A stretch of DNA of 7,294 nucleotides from DASZPL01 sp035550315. GTDB taxonomy: Bacteria > Actinomycetota > Actinomycetes > JAFAQI01. Where the stretch lies: contig DASZPL010000102.1 of assembly GCA_035550315.1 (NCBI GenBank), positions 1-7,294 on the forward strand, written 5' to 3'. Made by a program: the position numbers and the translations under genes. This document shows positions 1 through 5,720 of the stretch, piece by piece. Below the pieces are notes generated by a model that was not told where the DNA came from, made no database searches, and saw nothing but the letters and a program-made list of their open reading frames with translations. The number at the start of each line of letters is the position of its first letter. The stretch's first letter is position 1.

Positions 1-339
1 CCGCGACAGCACCATCTGCGGCACGCCGTACTGCGGGCCGCGCGCGGACAACGCGCCCATCGTGACCGACCCCAGCACCGTCCCGAGCACGATCGCGGCG
101 GTCGCCTGGGCGAAGTCGAGACCGAACGCGATCACCGCCAGCACGCCGACGTAGACGGTCGCGAACTCGAAGTTCGGCGACATCCAGGTCCAGAACAACC
201 GCGTCGGCTTGCCGTGGCGTTCATCCAGTGGGATGAACTCGGCGCCGCCCGGCTCGATGGTGGCGAGCTTCTCGCCGTACTCGCCCTCGCGGATCTCGGT
301 GGTCGCGGCAATCGCGCCGTCGTCCTGCACCGTGGTCAT
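1..339 (-). CDS. NCS1-family purine/cytosine-type permease, N-terminal fragment
   Basis: This is the first 113 codons of a membrane transporter whose remainder lies beyond the left edge. The family (nucleobase:cation symporter-1) imports nucleobases or related compounds such as cytosine, allantoin or hydantoins across the cytoplasmic membrane. Seen here: a soluble N-terminal leader of about 45 residues containing GGAEFIPLDERHGKP, then FWTWMSPNFEF (about 49-59), which is typical of the entry to the first helix of cytosine-permease-like proteins. Two hydrophobic segments follow (about 60-73 and 78-98), then a GPQYGVPQMVLSR stretch (101-113) resembling the conserved loop after helix 2. The ATG at 339-337 is preceded by GAGGGG (bases 352-347) with a 7-base spacer, which fixes the start. 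It is divergent from the small gene at 419. The substrate cannot be told from this part. Confidence is high for the family and low for the substrate. Confidence 0.88.
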   Translation of the reverse strand, partial: MTTVQDDGAIAATTEIREGEYGEKLATIEPGGAEFIPLDERHGKPTRLFWTWMSPNFEFATVYVGVLAVIAFGLDFAQATAAIVLGTVLGSVTMGALSARGPQYGVPQMVLSR

Positions 340-346
340 TCGGCCA

Positions 347-352
347 CCCCTC
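347..352 (-). promoter_or_regulatory. Ribosome binding site of the NCS1 permease gene
   Basis: On the minus strand this reads GAGGGG, 7 bases before the ATG at 339. It supports that start codon. Confidence 0.6.
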
Positions 353-354
353 AC

Positions 355-378
355 TGGTCGTCCGGATCGTAGCGACCA
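355..378. repeat. Inverted repeat TGGTCG-N12-CGACCA, candidate operator
   Basis: The arms TGGTCG (355-360) and CGACCA (373-378) are perfect reverse complements separated by 12 bases; one further A/T pair matches outside a mismatch at 353 and 380. The centre of the repeat falls on the permease -10 box (366-371). Bacterial repressors commonly bind dyads in this position. No regulator gene is present in the window to pair with it. Confidence 0.45.
366..371 (-). promoter_or_regulatory. Probable -10 box of the permease gene
   Basis: The minus strand reads TACGAT, which keeps the TA...AT frame of the sigma-70/HrdB-type -10 box. It would place the transcript start near 359, about 20 bases before the ATG and with room for the ribosome site at 352-347. 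No good -35 match is seen at 17-18 bases; the zone around 389-395 reads roughly TGAGCC. The box sits at the centre of an inverted repeat (355-378), which suggests repression. This is inference from sequence only. Confidence 0.45.
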
Positions 379-381
379 CTT

Positions 382-400
382 TCAGGTCCGGCTCAGGTCC
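382..400. repeat. Tandem octamer TCAGGTCC, 11-base period
   Basis: TCAGGTCC occurs at 382-389 and again at 393-400, so the copies repeat at 11 bases, close to one helical turn, on the same DNA face. They lie just upstream of the permease -10 box, across its -35 zone, and also upstream of the small gene at 419. An activator or repressor bound in tandem would suit this spacing. The function is inferred. Confidence 0.45.
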
Positions 401-418
401 CGCGCCGAGACTCCTGGC

Positions 419-637
419 ATGACGACATCTGCACCCAGCCGGCACCGGTCGGTCTCCGGACGCGAGCCGCGCCGGGAGCCGCTGCTCATGGACTTCGCCG
501 TCACGCCGGTGTCGCCGGCCGACCGGCGGCGCGCGGCGCTCGCGGTCTGCGCTCGCTCTGCGAACGCGGACGAGGCGCGCGGCCTGCTTGAGGCGCTCGG
601 GCTGCTCGACGATCGGGCGGTGCGCGGCGCCGCCTGA
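419..637 (+). CDS. Small uncharacterised protein
   Basis: I do not recognise a named family. The frame from the ATG at 419 gives 72 residues; there is no clear ribosome site before it. A second in-frame ATG at 488 would give a 49-residue product and is preceded by GGGAG (474-478) with a 9-base spacer, so it may be the true start. The first 23 residues are rich in Arg, Ser and Pro and look unstructured. The rest (DFAVTPVSPADRRRAALAVC, then ANADEARGLLEALGLLDD) is helical and charged, with a LLEALGLL ending like that of many short actinobacterial hypothetical proteins. There are no membrane helices and a single Cys. It reads away from the permease gene and is followed 48 bases on by the patatin gene. 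It is probably real, but its role is unknown. Confidence 0.5.
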   Translation: MTTSAPSRHRSVSGREPRREPLLMDFAVTPVSPADRRRAALAVCARSANADEARGLLEALGLLDDRAVRGAA

Positions 638-673
638 GCCGGCGGGTGGGGTGCTTCGCGCGCCCCGATGGTC

Positions 674-679
674 GATAGT
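674..679 (+). promoter_or_regulatory. Possible -10 box for a leaderless patatin transcript
   Basis: GATAGT matches four of six bases of TATAAT and is followed by exactly six bases and then the ATG at 686. This is the spacing seen in leaderless actinobacterial transcripts, whose first base is the start codon. No convincing Shine-Dalgarno sequence is seen for either candidate start (668 or 686), which fits. The -35 zone (about 651-656) is poor. Confidence 0.4.
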
Positions 680-685
680 GGGCCG

Positions 686-1696
686 ATGCCGACGGCAGCA
701 CGGCGCGCCGACCTGGTCTTGGAAGGTGGCGGCGTCAAGGGCATCGGGCTGGTTGGCGCGGTCACGGCGCTGGCCGACGCCGGCCTGACCTTCCCACGCG
801 TGGCCGGCACCAGCGCCGGCGCCATCGTCGCGGCGCTGGTCGCGGCGTTGCAGGTCGCCGGCCGGCCGATGAGCGACCTGCTTGCGATGATGCAGCGCAT
901 CGACTACCCGGCCTTCATGCGCGGCGACTGGGCCGAGCGGCATCTCGGCGCGGTTGGCAAGGCCGGGCACCTGATGCTGCACGAGGGGCTGTACGACGAC
1001 GACTACCTGGTCGACTGGCTCGGCGGCGAGCTGGACCAGATCGGCGTCACGACATTCGGTCAGCTGCGGATCGACGACGACCCCGGCACCGCACTGCCGC
1101 CGGCGTACCGGTTTCGACTGGTCGTGCACACCGCCGACATCACCCGAGGGAAGCTGGTGCGGCTGCCCTGGGACTACCCCGCGTACGGCGTCAACGCCGA
1201 CGACGCTCGCATCGTCGACGCGGTGCGCGCGTCGATGTCGATCCCGTTCTTCTTCGACCCGATCCAGCTCGATGCCCCGGCCCTCGACGACGGCGTGCAC
1301 AACCTCGCGGCGGGGCGGGTCACGTGGGTCGACGGCGGGCTGCTGTCGAACTTCCCGGTCGAGGTGTTCGACCGGGGCGACGGCGTGCCCAGCCGGTGGC
1401 CGACGATCGGCGTGAAGCTGTCGGCCGCGGCGGCCCGGCCGGTCGAGCACAGCGATCCCGGCAATGTGCTGGCCGAGGCGATCGCGTGCCTGCGGACCGC
1501 GCTCGACAACGCCGACCGCTACTACGTGCCGCCGTCGAAAGCGGTGCGCACGATCTTCGTCGACAGCTTCGGTCTGTCCGCGACCGACTTCCACCTCGGC
1601 CCCGACGACCAGCAGCGACTGTTCGACAACGGCCGGGCGGCGGCCGCGGCCTACCTCGCGGCCAACCCTCAGCCGCCGGCGGCGCCCTCGGAGTAG
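686..1696 (+). CDS. Patatin-like phospholipase family protein
   Basis: A predicted serine acyl hydrolase acting on lipid esters with a Ser-Asp dyad. With the ATG at 686 it has 336 residues. The glycine-rich oxyanion loop GGGVKG is at 14-19, the nucleophile elbow GTSAG at 41-45 (Ser43), and the catalytic Asp lies in VDGG (Asp216). The segment RASMSIPFFF (about 181-190), following the core strand, is also typical of the patatin fold. No signal peptide or membrane helix is seen, so it is probably cytoplasmic. The frame is also open from an ATG at 668; 686 is preferred because of the -10-like GATAGT ending six bases before it. The 3' end overlaps the opposing MFS gene by 28 bases. All catalytic motifs are intact. 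The substrate is unknown, and no nucleotidyltransferase or effector partner nearby suggests a defence role. Confidence 0.9.
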   Translation: MPTAARRADLVLEGGGVKGIGLVGAVTALADAGLTFPRVAGTSAGAIVAALVAALQVAGRPMSDLLAMMQRIDYPAFMRGDWAERHLGAVGKAGHLMLHEGLYDDDYLVDWLGGELDQIGVTTFGQLRIDDDPGTALPPAYRFRLVVHTADITRGKLVRLPWDYPAYGVNADDARIVDAVRASMSIPFFFDPIQLDAPALDDGVHNLAAGRVTWVDGGLLSNFPVEVFDRGDGVPSRWPTIGVKLSAAAARPVEHSDPGNVLAEAIACLRTALDNADRYYVPPSKAVRTIFVDSFGLSATDFHLGPDDQQRLFDNGRAAAAAYLAANPQPPAAPSE

Positions 1697-3216
1697 GCCG
1701 CGCCGGACGCGCCGGCATCGGCCACCGCGTCGCGCAGCCCCGAGATCGACTTGCCGGCCTTGCGGACCAGGCTGAGCGGATTCGCGACGTCCTCCAGCGC
1801 GGTGCGTTCGGCGTTGACACCGAGCACGGCGGCGATGACACCGCCGACCGCCATCACCCCGGCACCGAGGAAGTAGCCGAGCATCAGCTGGCTCGGCTGC
1901 TTCGAGGCGACGAAACCGCCGTAGATCGTCGGCCCAAGCGCGCCGAAGCCCTGCGCGATCGAGAAGAAGACGGCGATCGCCTGCGCCCGCAGCTCCATCG
2001 GAAAGATCTCACTGACGGTGAGGTACGCCGCGGACGCGCCGGCTGAGGCGAAGAAGAAGATGACGCACCAGCAGACCGTCTGCGTCGTCGCCGTGAGCAG
2101 CCCCTGGTCGAACGCGATTGCGGTGCCGAACAGCAGGACCGACGACAGCAGATACGTGCTGGAGATCATGATGCGCCGCCCCACCGTGTCGAACAGCCCG
2201 CCGAGTAGCAGCGGGCCGATCAGGTTGCCGACGGCGAACGGGATGAAGTACAGCGACGTGTCCTTGACCCCGAAGAAGGTGCTCAGCACCAATCCGTAGG
2301 TGAAGAAGATGGCGTTGTAGAGGAACGACTGCGTGATCATCAGCGTGGCGCCGAGCACCGACCGGCGCGGGTAAACCGCGATCAGCACCTTCGTGACCTG
2401 CCACAGGCTGGGCCGCGCCCGCATCGGGTCGATCTCGATCGCCCGGTCCTCGTCGACGTCGTCGAGGTCGTGGCCGTTGTCCTTCACCCATTCCTCGATC
2501 TCGGCGATGCGCCGCTCCGCCTCGTCGGCGCGGCCGTGGGTGATCAGCCAGCGCGGCGATTCGGGCAACGTACGCCGGACGAACCAGACCACCGCTCCGA
2601 GCGCCGGCCCGATCAGTAGCGCCATCCGCCAGCCCAGGTCGACCGGGACCACGCTGGTGTCGAGCAGCCAGTAGCCGCCGAGTGCCGCGATCGCCGCGCC
2701 GGCCCAGTAGGTGCCGTTGATCGCGATGTCGACCCGGCCCCGGTGGCGGGACGGGATCAGCTCGTCGATCGCGGAGTTGATCGCAGCGTACTCACCGCCG
2801 ATGCCCATGCCGGCGAGGAACCGGAAGCCGTCCAGCCAGTAAAGGTTGAACGCCGCGGCTGCGATCGCGTTGGCCGCGAGGTAGAGGCCGAGGGTGTAGA
2901 CGAACAGGTTCTTCCGGCCGAGCCGGTCCGAGAGCCGGCCGAAGACGAGGGCGCCGGCAACCTCGCCGGCCAAGTAGACGCTGCCGATGTCCGCGGCGGC
3001 GCGGGTCGAGATGCCGATCGTGCCCGGCTGCGACAGGTTGTTCGCCATGTTGCTGGCGAACGTGACCTCGAGCCCGTCGAGGATCCACGCGACGCCGAGC
3101 GCCATCACCAGCCGGGTGTGGAACCGCGACCACGGCAGCCGGTCGAGCCGAGCCGGGATCAGCGTGCGGATCGACCGGTCCCGGCTGGCCGGCCGCGCTT
3201 CTACGTCAGCGGTCAC
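1669..3216 (-). CDS. MFS transporter, sugar-porter/metabolite:H+ symporter type
   Basis: A 515-residue secondary transporter of the major facilitator superfamily in the cytoplasmic membrane, the usual length for this class. About twelve hydrophobic segments can be judged by eye, in two halves around a charged loop (about 225-270). Family signatures: GRLSDRLGRK (93-102, loop 2-3), RFLAGMGIGGEY (132-143), PESPRWL (218-224), DTVGRR (343-348, loop 8-9) and FPMELRAQ (405-412). The N-terminal RLDRLPWSRF and WILDGLEVT are common in actinobacterial members. A soluble tail of about 45 residues follows the last helix. The start is GTG at 3216-3214, 29 bases after the lipoprotein stop, so the two are probably co-transcribed. 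The sequence before the GTG has no strong ribosome site; TAAAGC six bases upstream could be a weak leaderless -10. The substrate is unknown; a sugar or an organic acid are both possible. Confidence 0.9.
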   Translation of the reverse strand: MTADVEARPASRDRSIRTLIPARLDRLPWSRFHTRLVMALGVAWILDGLEVTFASNMANNLSQPGTIGISTRAAADIGSVYLAGEVAGALVFGRLSDRLGRKNLFVYTLGLYLAANAIAAAAFNLYWLDGFRFLAGMGIGGEYAAINSAIDELIPSRHRGRVDIAINGTYWAGAAIAALGGYWLLDTSVVPVDLGWRMALLIGPALGAVVWFVRRTLPESPRWLITHGRADEAERRIAEIEEWVKDNGHDLDDVDEDRAIEIDPMRARPSLWQVTKVLIAVYPRRSVLGATLMITQSFLYNAIFFTYGLVLSTFFGVKDTSLYFIPFAVGNLIGPLLLGGLFDTVGRRIMISSTYLLSSVLLFGTAIAFDQGLLTATTQTVCWCVIFFFASAGASAAYLTVSEIFPMELRAQAIAVFFSIAQGFGALGPTIYGGFVASKQPSQLMLGYFLGAGVMAVGGVIAAVLGVNAERTALEDVANPLSLVRKAGKSISGLRDAVADAGASGAAYSEGAAGG

Positions 3217-3218
3217 GC

Positions 3219-3233
3219 CGGGGCTTTACCCCG
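3219..3233 (-). other. Small perfect hairpin in the lipoprotein-MFS gap
   Basis: The minus strand reads CGGGG-TAAAG-CCCCG, a 5-bp GC stem with a 5-base loop, between the lipoprotein stop (3246) and the MFS start (3216). No T-run follows, so it is not a classic terminator. It ends two bases before the GTG and could slow ribosome loading or affect message stability. Short GC stems are common by chance in such DNA. Confidence 0.3.
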
Positions 3234-3245
3234 CGATTGCCCTCG

Positions 3246-3584
3246 TCAGTCCGCGACGTCGGGGATGTCGACGCCCACCACGCCGGGCTGGCGTTGCAGG
3301 CACGCCTCCAAGATGCTCAGCTGCTTGTCGTTCGCGTGGTCGATCCGGAACCGGATGTCGCTCGCGACCTGCGACGGAAGCGTGCTGGATGTCGTCGGCT
3401 CCGGCGTGGCCCCGGACGTCGCGTGCGCGCACGAGTTGAGGGCGTGGGCGTGGTCGGCGAGCGGGGCGTTGGGGTTGAAGTAGACGACGAGTTCGCGCTT
3501 GGTGAGGGCGGAGGTGTTGCAGCCGGTTGCGGTCAACGCCGCGACGACCGTTATCACCGTCACCGCGGCTCCGCGCCGCACCAT
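3246..3584 (-). CDS. Small secreted lipoprotein of unknown function
   Basis: A 112-residue protein starting with a signal peptide: RR at 3-4, a hydrophobic core (about 6-18) and a lipobox-like TATGC giving the lipid-bearing Cys22, with Ala rather than Leu at -3. The mature part should sit on the outer face of the membrane. It holds ELVVYFNPNAP (31-41), a Ser/Thr/Pro-rich stretch (57-71), and a helix-strand end DKQLSILEACLQ...GVVGVDIPD. Cys52 and Cys95 could form a disulfide. The strand-helix pattern with VVYFNP and PGVVGVDI resembles the extracellular domain of FtsX-like proteins, but this is an impression, not a family assignment. The start is firm: AAGGAGGG (bases 3595-3588) lies three bases before the ATG. 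The MFS gene follows after 29 bases, so a joint role in uptake or sensing is possible but unproven. Confidence 0.78.
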   Translation of the reverse strand: MVRRGAAVTVITVVAALTATGCNTSALTKRELVVYFNPNAPLADHAHALNSCAHATSGATPEPTTSSTLPSQVASDIRFRIDHANDKQLSILEACLQRQPGVVGVDIPDVAD

Positions 3585-3587
3585 GTG

Positions 3588-3595
3588 CCCTCCTT
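3588..3595 (-). promoter_or_regulatory. Strong ribosome binding site of the lipoprotein gene
   Basis: The minus strand reads AAGGAGGG, a near-perfect complement to the 16S rRNA tail, just before the ATG at 3584. It is the strongest Shine-Dalgarno sequence noticed in the window and sets the start. Confidence 0.75.
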
Positions 3596-3620
3596 GCGCG
3601 GCCGCACCGCCCGCTCTGCC

Positions 3621-3626
3621 AGCCTA
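3621..3626 (-). promoter_or_regulatory. Probable -10 box of the lipoprotein-MFS unit
   Basis: The minus strand reads TAGGCT, a common actinobacterial form of the -10 box. It would start transcription near 3614, leaving a leader of about 30 bases that carries the strong ribosome site. The box overlaps the first base of the GH15 start codon (ATG at 3626) on the other strand, so the two divergent promoters must interfere or share control. No clear -35 is seen. Confidence 0.4.
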
Positions 3627-5467
3627 TGACCATGGGAACCGGCACCCACGAGCCGATCGAGAGCTACGCGTTGCTCGGCGACATGCACACCGCCGCATTG
3701 GTCAGTCGGCGCGGCTGCATCGACTGGCTGGCGTTCCCGCGGTTCGACTCCGGGGCGTGCTTTGCGGCCTTGCTCGGTGACGCCGACAACGGGCGCTGGG
3801 AGCTGAGACCGACGGCGGGCGGTGACTGCACCCGGCGCCGTTATCGCGGCGAGACGATGATCCTCGAGACCGAGTGGGACGTCGACGGCGGCACCGTGCG
3901 GATCATCGACTTCATGCCGCCGCGCGGCGAGGCGCCCGACGTCGTACGGATCGTCGAGGGCGTCGCCGGGCAGGTCGAGATGACCACCACGATCCGGGCG
4001 CGGTTCGACTACGGGTCGATCGTGCCCTGGGTGCGCCGCGACCACGGCAGCCTGCGGATGTACGCCGGGCCCGATTCGTTGTGCCTGCGCACCCCGATTC
4101 AGCTCGCGCCCGCGGACATGTCGCATGCCGCCACGTTCCGGGTCTCGGCCGGCGACCGGATCCCGTTCGTGCTCACCTGGCAGGCCTCGCACCGGCGGGT
4201 GCCGCGGCCGGTCGACGCCGAGCAGGCACTGCGCGACACCGAGACGGTCTGGACCGAGTGGGTGGCGAGGTGTCACTACGACGGCGAGTGGCGAGATGCG
4301 GTCATCCGTTCGCTGGCGATCCTGAAGGCGCTCACCTACGCGCCGACCGGCGGCATCGTCGCGGCCGCCACGACGTCGCTGCCGGAGCAGCTCGGCGGCG
4401 AGCGCAACTGGGACTACCGGTTCTGCTGGTTGCGCGACGCGACGATGACGTTGCAGGCGCTGCTGTACGCCGGGTGCACCGAGGAGGCCAAGGCCTGGCG
4501 GGAGTGGCTGCTGCGCGCGGTCGCGGGCGACCCGCAAAAGATGCAGATCATGTACGGCATCGCGGGCGAGCGCCGGCTCACCGAGATGACCCTGCCCTGG
4601 CTCTCCGGTTACGAGCACTCCTCGCCGGTGCGGATCGGGAACGAAGCGGCCGGCCAGTTTCAGCTGGACGTCTATGGCGAGCTGCTCGACGCGTTGCACC
4701 TCGACCGCGCGTCGGGGCTCAGCCCGGAAGCGGAGGCGTGGTCGGTCCAGCGCGTCGTCCTCGACGCACTGGAGAGCCAATGGGCGCAACCGGACCAGTC
4801 GCTGTGGGAGATGCGCGGCGACCCGCGCCACTTCGTGCACTCGAAGGTGATGGCGTGGGTCGGCTTCGACCGGGCGGTGCTCGGTGTCGAGCAGTTCGGG
4901 CTGGACGGTCCGGTCGGCAAGTGGCGGGCGATGCGCGACGCGATTCACGAGGAGGTCTGCCGCGAGGGGTACGACGCCGACCGTCGTACCTTCACCCAGT
5001 CCTACGGGTCGAAGACGCTCGACGCCGCCACGCTGCTGATCCCCCAGGTCGGCTTCTTGCCGCCGGACGACGAGCGGGTGGCCGGCACCGTCGACGCGAT
5101 CTCGCGGGAGCTGATGCAGGACGGCTTCGTGATGCGCTACGACAACGAGGCCTCGGGAGACGGGCTGAGCGGCAGCGAGGGCGCGTTCCTCGCCTGCAGC
5201 CTCTGGCTGGCCGACGACCTGCACCTGGTCGGCCGCGATCGCGAGGCGCGCGAGCTGTTCGAGCGGGTGCTCGACCTGCGCAACGACGTCGGCCTGCTGT
5301 CCGAGGAGTGGGATCCGGTGCACCAGCGTCAGCTCGGCAACACGCCGCAGGCGTTCAGCCACGTGCCGCTGATCAACACCGCCCGCGCGCTGTCGACCAC
5401 CGGACAGAAGGTCGGCCGGGTGTCGCGCAGGCGCCCGCATCACCACCGCGGCGAGGCCGCTCGATAG
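3626..5467 (+). CDS. Glycoside hydrolase family 15 protein (glucoamylase/trehalase type)
   Basis: A 613-residue predicted exo-acting, inverting alpha-glucosidase; relatives hydrolyse trehalose or short alpha-glucans. Residues about 10-60 (IESYALLGDMHTAALV, CIDWLAFPRFDSG) match the trehalase-like N-terminal domain of actinobacterial and mycobacterial GH15 enzymes. The (alpha/alpha)6 barrel covers about 220-590, with RNWDYRFCWLRDA (260-272), LWEMRG (393-398), HFVHSKVMAW (402-411) and LLSEEWDP (557-564). From family knowledge, the acid is probably Glu395 and the base probably Glu560 (Glu561 is the alternative). No signal peptide, so it is probably cytoplasmic, favouring trehalose or stored glucan as substrate. 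The ATG at 3626 is chosen; 3632 is equally open, and neither has a ribosome site. The frame also extends upstream to 3527, but that part overlaps the lipoprotein gene antisense. The Arg/His-rich tail (600-613) appears non-catalytic. Glucoamylase versus trehalase is unresolved. Confidence 0.9.
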   Translation: MTMGTGTHEPIESYALLGDMHTAALVSRRGCIDWLAFPRFDSGACFAALLGDADNGRWELRPTAGGDCTRRRYRGETMILETEWDVDGGTVRIIDFMPPRGEAPDVVRIVEGVAGQVEMTTTIRARFDYGSIVPWVRRDHGSLRMYAGPDSLCLRTPIQLAPADMSHAATFRVSAGDRIPFVLTWQASHRRVPRPVDAEQALRDTETVWTEWVARCHYDGEWRDAVIRSLAILKALTYAPTGGIVAAATTSLPEQLGGERNWDYRFCWLRDATMTLQALLYAGCTEEAKAWREWLLRAVAGDPQKMQIMYGIAGERRLTEMTLPWLSGYEHSSPVRIGNEAAGQFQLDVYGELLDALHLDRASGLSPEAEAWSVQRVVLDALESQWAQPDQSLWEMRGDPRHFVHSKVMAWVGFDRAVLGVEQFGLDGPVGKWRAMRDAIHEEVCREGYDADRRTFTQSYGSKTLDAATLLIPQVGFLPPDDERVAGTVDAISRELMQDGFVMRYDNEASGDGLSGSEGAFLACSLWLADDLHLVGRDREARELFERVLDLRNDVGLLSEEWDPVHQRQLGNTPQAFSHVPLINTARALSTTGQKVGRVSRRRPHHHRGEAAR

Positions 5468-5470
5468 GCT
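5465..5470 (+). promoter_or_regulatory. Possible -10 box for the membrane protein-murT-gatD operon
   Basis: TAGGCT overlaps the stop codon of the GH15 gene and would start transcription near 5477, about 46 bases before the GTG at 5523. It is the only box-like sequence noticed in the 55-base gap (5468-5522). No -35 match is evident. Read-through from the GH15 gene is the alternative, as no terminator is seen in the gap. Confidence 0.3.
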
Positions 5471-5522
5471 CTCGGCCAGCGCCTGAAGGCACCCGATCGC
5501 AAGGCAGCACAGGGAGCGGATC

Positions 5523-5720
5523 GTGACCACCGAGGACAAGTTCGTCATCACGCTTGCCGTGTTCTCGATCCTTCTGCTCGCCGTCGGCACCGGCGTCTCG
5601 AAGCTGCTGTCCGGCGCGCCGCCGCGGGTGATCCGCACGTTCTGGCCGGTCGTCGCCGCGCTGACCGGCGCCGGCTACGCCGCGCTCGTGTACATCGCCC
5701 GCGTGAACGTCAAGGGGTGA
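5523..5720 (+). CDS. Small two-helix membrane protein, first gene of the murT-gatD unit
   Basis: I do not recognise a named family. This 65-residue protein has two hydrophobic segments (about 7-25, FVITLAVFSILLLAVGTGV, and about 40-59, FWPVVAALTGAGYAALVYIA) joined by a short basic loop (KLLSGAPPRVIR). It should be a hairpin in the cytoplasmic membrane. It has no Cys and no recognisable catalytic motif. The GTG start at 5523 is preceded by AGGGAG (5511-5516) at 6 bases, a good ribosome site. Its TGA stop overlaps the murT GTG as GTGA (5717-5720), so murT translation is probably coupled to it. MurT/GatD acts on membrane-bound lipid II, so a membrane partner or anchor is an attractive inference, but only the gene order supports it. 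Confidence 0.75.
   Translation: MTTEDKFVITLAVFSILLLAVGTGVSKLLSGAPPRVIRTFWPVVAALTGAGYAALVYIARVNVKG

Noticed and set aside
221..1594. A 457-codon minus-strand frame opposite the small gene and the patatin gene
   Set aside because: It crosses the permease start region and the whole patatin gene, has low-complexity Arg/His/Val composition and no domain signature. It is a GC-driven shadow.
1672..1683. Palindrome GCCGCCGGCGGC as a bidirectional terminator between convergent genes
   Set aside because: It has no loop, lies inside both coding ends and lacks a T-run. Such GC palindromes arise often from Gly/Ala/Pro codons in this composition.
686..1696. The patatin-like protein as a phospholipase effector of an anti-phage (CBASS-type) system
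   Set aside because: No cyclic nucleotide synthase, sensor domain or accessory defence gene lies beside it; its neighbours are a small unknown protein and a transporter.
3527..3625. A 33-residue N-terminal extension of the GH15 protein
   Set aside because: It would overlap the 5' end of the lipoprotein gene antisense, including its signal peptide and ribosome site. The added residues are Arg/Pro-rich, and the trehalase-like domain begins only after 3626.
3560..5638. A 692-codon open frame on the minus strand covering the GH15 gene
   Set aside because: It lies wholly antisense to a gene with clear GH15 motifs. Its product is Arg/Pro/Val/Asp-biased without recognisable domains, as expected of a shadow frame in very GC-rich DNA where stops are rare.
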